Of a stretch of 5,956 nucleotides of DNA, positions 5,004-5,956 are shown piece by piece (position 1 is the stretch's first letter; each line of letters begins with the position of its first letter). The notes under the pieces are model-generated. The model was not told the DNA's origin and made no database searches. It saw only the letters and a program-made list of their open reading frames with translations. The stretch spans positions 1 to 5,956 of the forward strand of contig JAEYXQ010000139.1 of assembly GCA_023431205.1 (NCBI GenBank), written 5' to 3'. Made by a program: the position numbers and the translations under genes. The stretch comes from Pseudomonadota bacterium (GTDB taxonomy: Bacteria; Pseudomonadota; Alphaproteobacteria; Rhizobiales; Devosiaceae).

Positions 5004-5912
5004 ATGTCGATCCTCGTCAACAAAGACACCAAGGTTCTCGTTCAGGGCCTCACCGGCAAGACCGGTACGTTCCACACCGAACAGGCGCTGGCCTATTACG
5101 GCACCAAGATGGTGGGCGGCGTGAACCCCAAGAAGGCCGGCGAAACCTGGACTTCAGGTGTTGATGGTTCTGCCTCGCTGCCGGTGTTCGCCACCGTCGC
5201 CGAAGGCAAGGAAAAGACCGGCGCCAACGCTTCGGTGATCTATGTGCCGCCTCCGGGCGCCGCCGCCGCCATCGAGGAAGCCATCGACGCCGAGATCCCG
5301 CTGATCGTCTGCATCACCGAGGGCGTGCCGGTGCTCGACATGGTGCGGGTCAAGGCCAAGCTCGAAAAGTCCAAGTCCCGCCTGATCGGCCCCAACTGCC
5401 CCGGCGTCCTTACCCCGGAAGAGTGCAAGATCGGCATCATGCCCGGTTCGATCTTCTCCAAGGGTTCGGTGGGCATTGTTTCCCGCTCCGGCACGCTTAC
5501 CTATGAGGCAGTGTTCCAGACGACCAATGAAGGCCTTGGCCAGACCACCGCTGTCGGCATCGGCGGCGACCCGGTCAAGGGCACGGAGTTCATCGACGTG
5601 CTCGAGATGTTCCTTGCCGACGAAGCCACCAAGTCGATCATCATGATCGGCGAGATCGGCGGCTCGGCCGAGGAAGAAGCGGCCCAGTTCCTGATCGACG
5701 AGGCCAAACGCGGCCGCAAGAAGCCGATGGCGGGCTTCATCGCCGGCCGCACCGCGCCCAAGGGCCGCACCATGGGCCATGCTGGCGCCGTAATTTCGGG
5801 TGGTAAGGGCGGCGCCGAGGAAAAGATCGCGGCCATGGAAGCGGCCGGCATCAAGGTGTCGGATTCCCCGGCCCGGATCGGCCGGACCCTGGCCGAGGTG
5901 CTCAAGGGCTGA
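5004..5912 (+). CDS. sucD: Succinyl-CoA synthetase (ADP-forming) alpha subunit
   Basis: This is the alpha subunit, which binds CoA and carries the phosphorylated histidine. The product has 302 residues, the usual size. Domain order: an N-terminal CoA-binding Rossmann domain with VLVQGLTGKTGTFHTEQA (11-28), VGGVNPKKAG (37-46) and YVPPPGAAAA (80-89), then IVCITEGVPVLDM (101-113). The ligase domain follows, with LIGPNCPGVL (127-136), GIVSRSGTLTYEA (157-169), GIGGDPVKGT (185-194) and the power-helix Glu217 in GEIGGSAEEEA. FIAGRTAPKGRTMGHAGA contains His259, the phosphohistidine. All key residues are intact. AGGA (4994-4997), partly within the stop codon of the cupin gene, is the ribosome-binding site, 6 nt before ATG 5004. 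The 8-nt gap means sucD depends on the same transcript as sucC, the secreted protein and the cupin. No terminator is seen after it, which fits continuation into further genes such as sucA. Confidence 0.98.
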   Translation: MSILVNKDTKVLVQGLTGKTGTFHTEQALAYYGTKMVGGVNPKKAGETWTSGVDGSASLPVFATVAEGKEKTGANASVIYVPPPGAAAAIEEAIDAEIPLIVCITEGVPVLDMVRVKAKLEKSKSRLIGPNCPGVLTPEECKIGIMPGSIFSKGSVGIVSRSGTLTYEAVFQTTNEGLGQTTAVGIGGDPVKGTEFIDVLEMFLADEATKSIIMIGEIGGSAEEEAAQFLIDEAKRGRKKPMAGFIAGRTAPKGRTMGHAGAVISGGKGGAEEKIAAMEAAGIKVSDSPARIGRTLAEVLKG

Positions 5913-5956
5913 AACGGCGGCACGGCTCTGAGGTGAGCAGCGCATCCATCCAAAGT
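5913..5956. other. Start of the region after sucD; no gene resolvable
   Basis: Only 44 bases remain. There is no ATG on the + strand, no T-run and no strong hairpin (GCTC/GAGC at 5925-5938 makes only 4 bp). A GTG at 5933 opens an uninterrupted eight-codon frame to the window end, but nothing in it can be recognised. In related genomes sucA commonly follows sucD; that is expectation, not observation. Confidence 0.5.

Noticed and set aside
5154..5945. Open frame on the - strand opposite sucD (263 codons)
   Set aside because: It is a codon-bias shadow of sucD with no domain pattern and no ribosome-binding context of note.
5933..5956. GTG-started open frame after sucD
   Set aside because: It is only eight codons before the window ends, and the residues do not match the SucA N-terminus I would expect.

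Overview
The window is GC-rich, tightly packed, and coded entirely on the + strand. Its gene content and order (Inh/Omp19-like inhibitor end, zapE, mdh, sucC ... sucD) fit an alphaproteobacterium of the Hyphomicrobiales. Protein details such as the GGRGKGKFKE stretch in SucC agree. The dispersed intergenic repeats (CCTTCGACAGGCTCAGGATGAGG type and CCTCCCCC/GGGGGAGG type) are of the kind I associate with Devosia-like and some sphingomonad genomes. Genus-level assignment is inference.

Layout. Positions 1-178 hold the C-terminal end of a small secreted protein resembling the protease inhibitor Inh/Omp19 family, followed by a terminator-like hairpin at 187-208. A palindromic repeat (copy 1, about 293-385) runs right up to the start of zapE, an AFG1-family ATPase (393-1532). 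A 252-bp gap with two GC-rich hairpins leads to mdh, malate dehydrogenase (1785-2747). A second copy of the palindromic repeat (2758-2844) separates mdh from sucC (2887-4080). Two extra genes then sit between sucC and sucD: a 177-residue protein with a signal peptide and no family I recognise (4085-4618), and a single-domain cupin (4615-4995). sucD (5004-5912) follows, and the last 44 bases hold no gene I can support.

How the genes work together. Mdh, SucC and SucD are TCA-cycle enzymes: succinyl-CoA synthetase (SucC beta, SucD alpha) makes succinate with substrate-level phosphorylation, and Mdh oxidises malate to oxaloacetate. sucC to sucD reads as one translationally tight operon: gaps of 4 and 8 nt, and an ATGA overlap in the middle. 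mdh may be co-transcribed with it through the repeat. In many relatives sucA and sucB follow sucD, but that lies outside the window.

Most of the window is ordinary core metabolism, and I see no new multi-gene defence, mobile or biosynthetic system. The points worth a second look are the separation of the two subunit genes of one enzyme by a secreted protein and a cupin, and the two-hairpin repeat whose arms differ by compensating base changes and which, in copy 1, supplies the translation start context of zapE.
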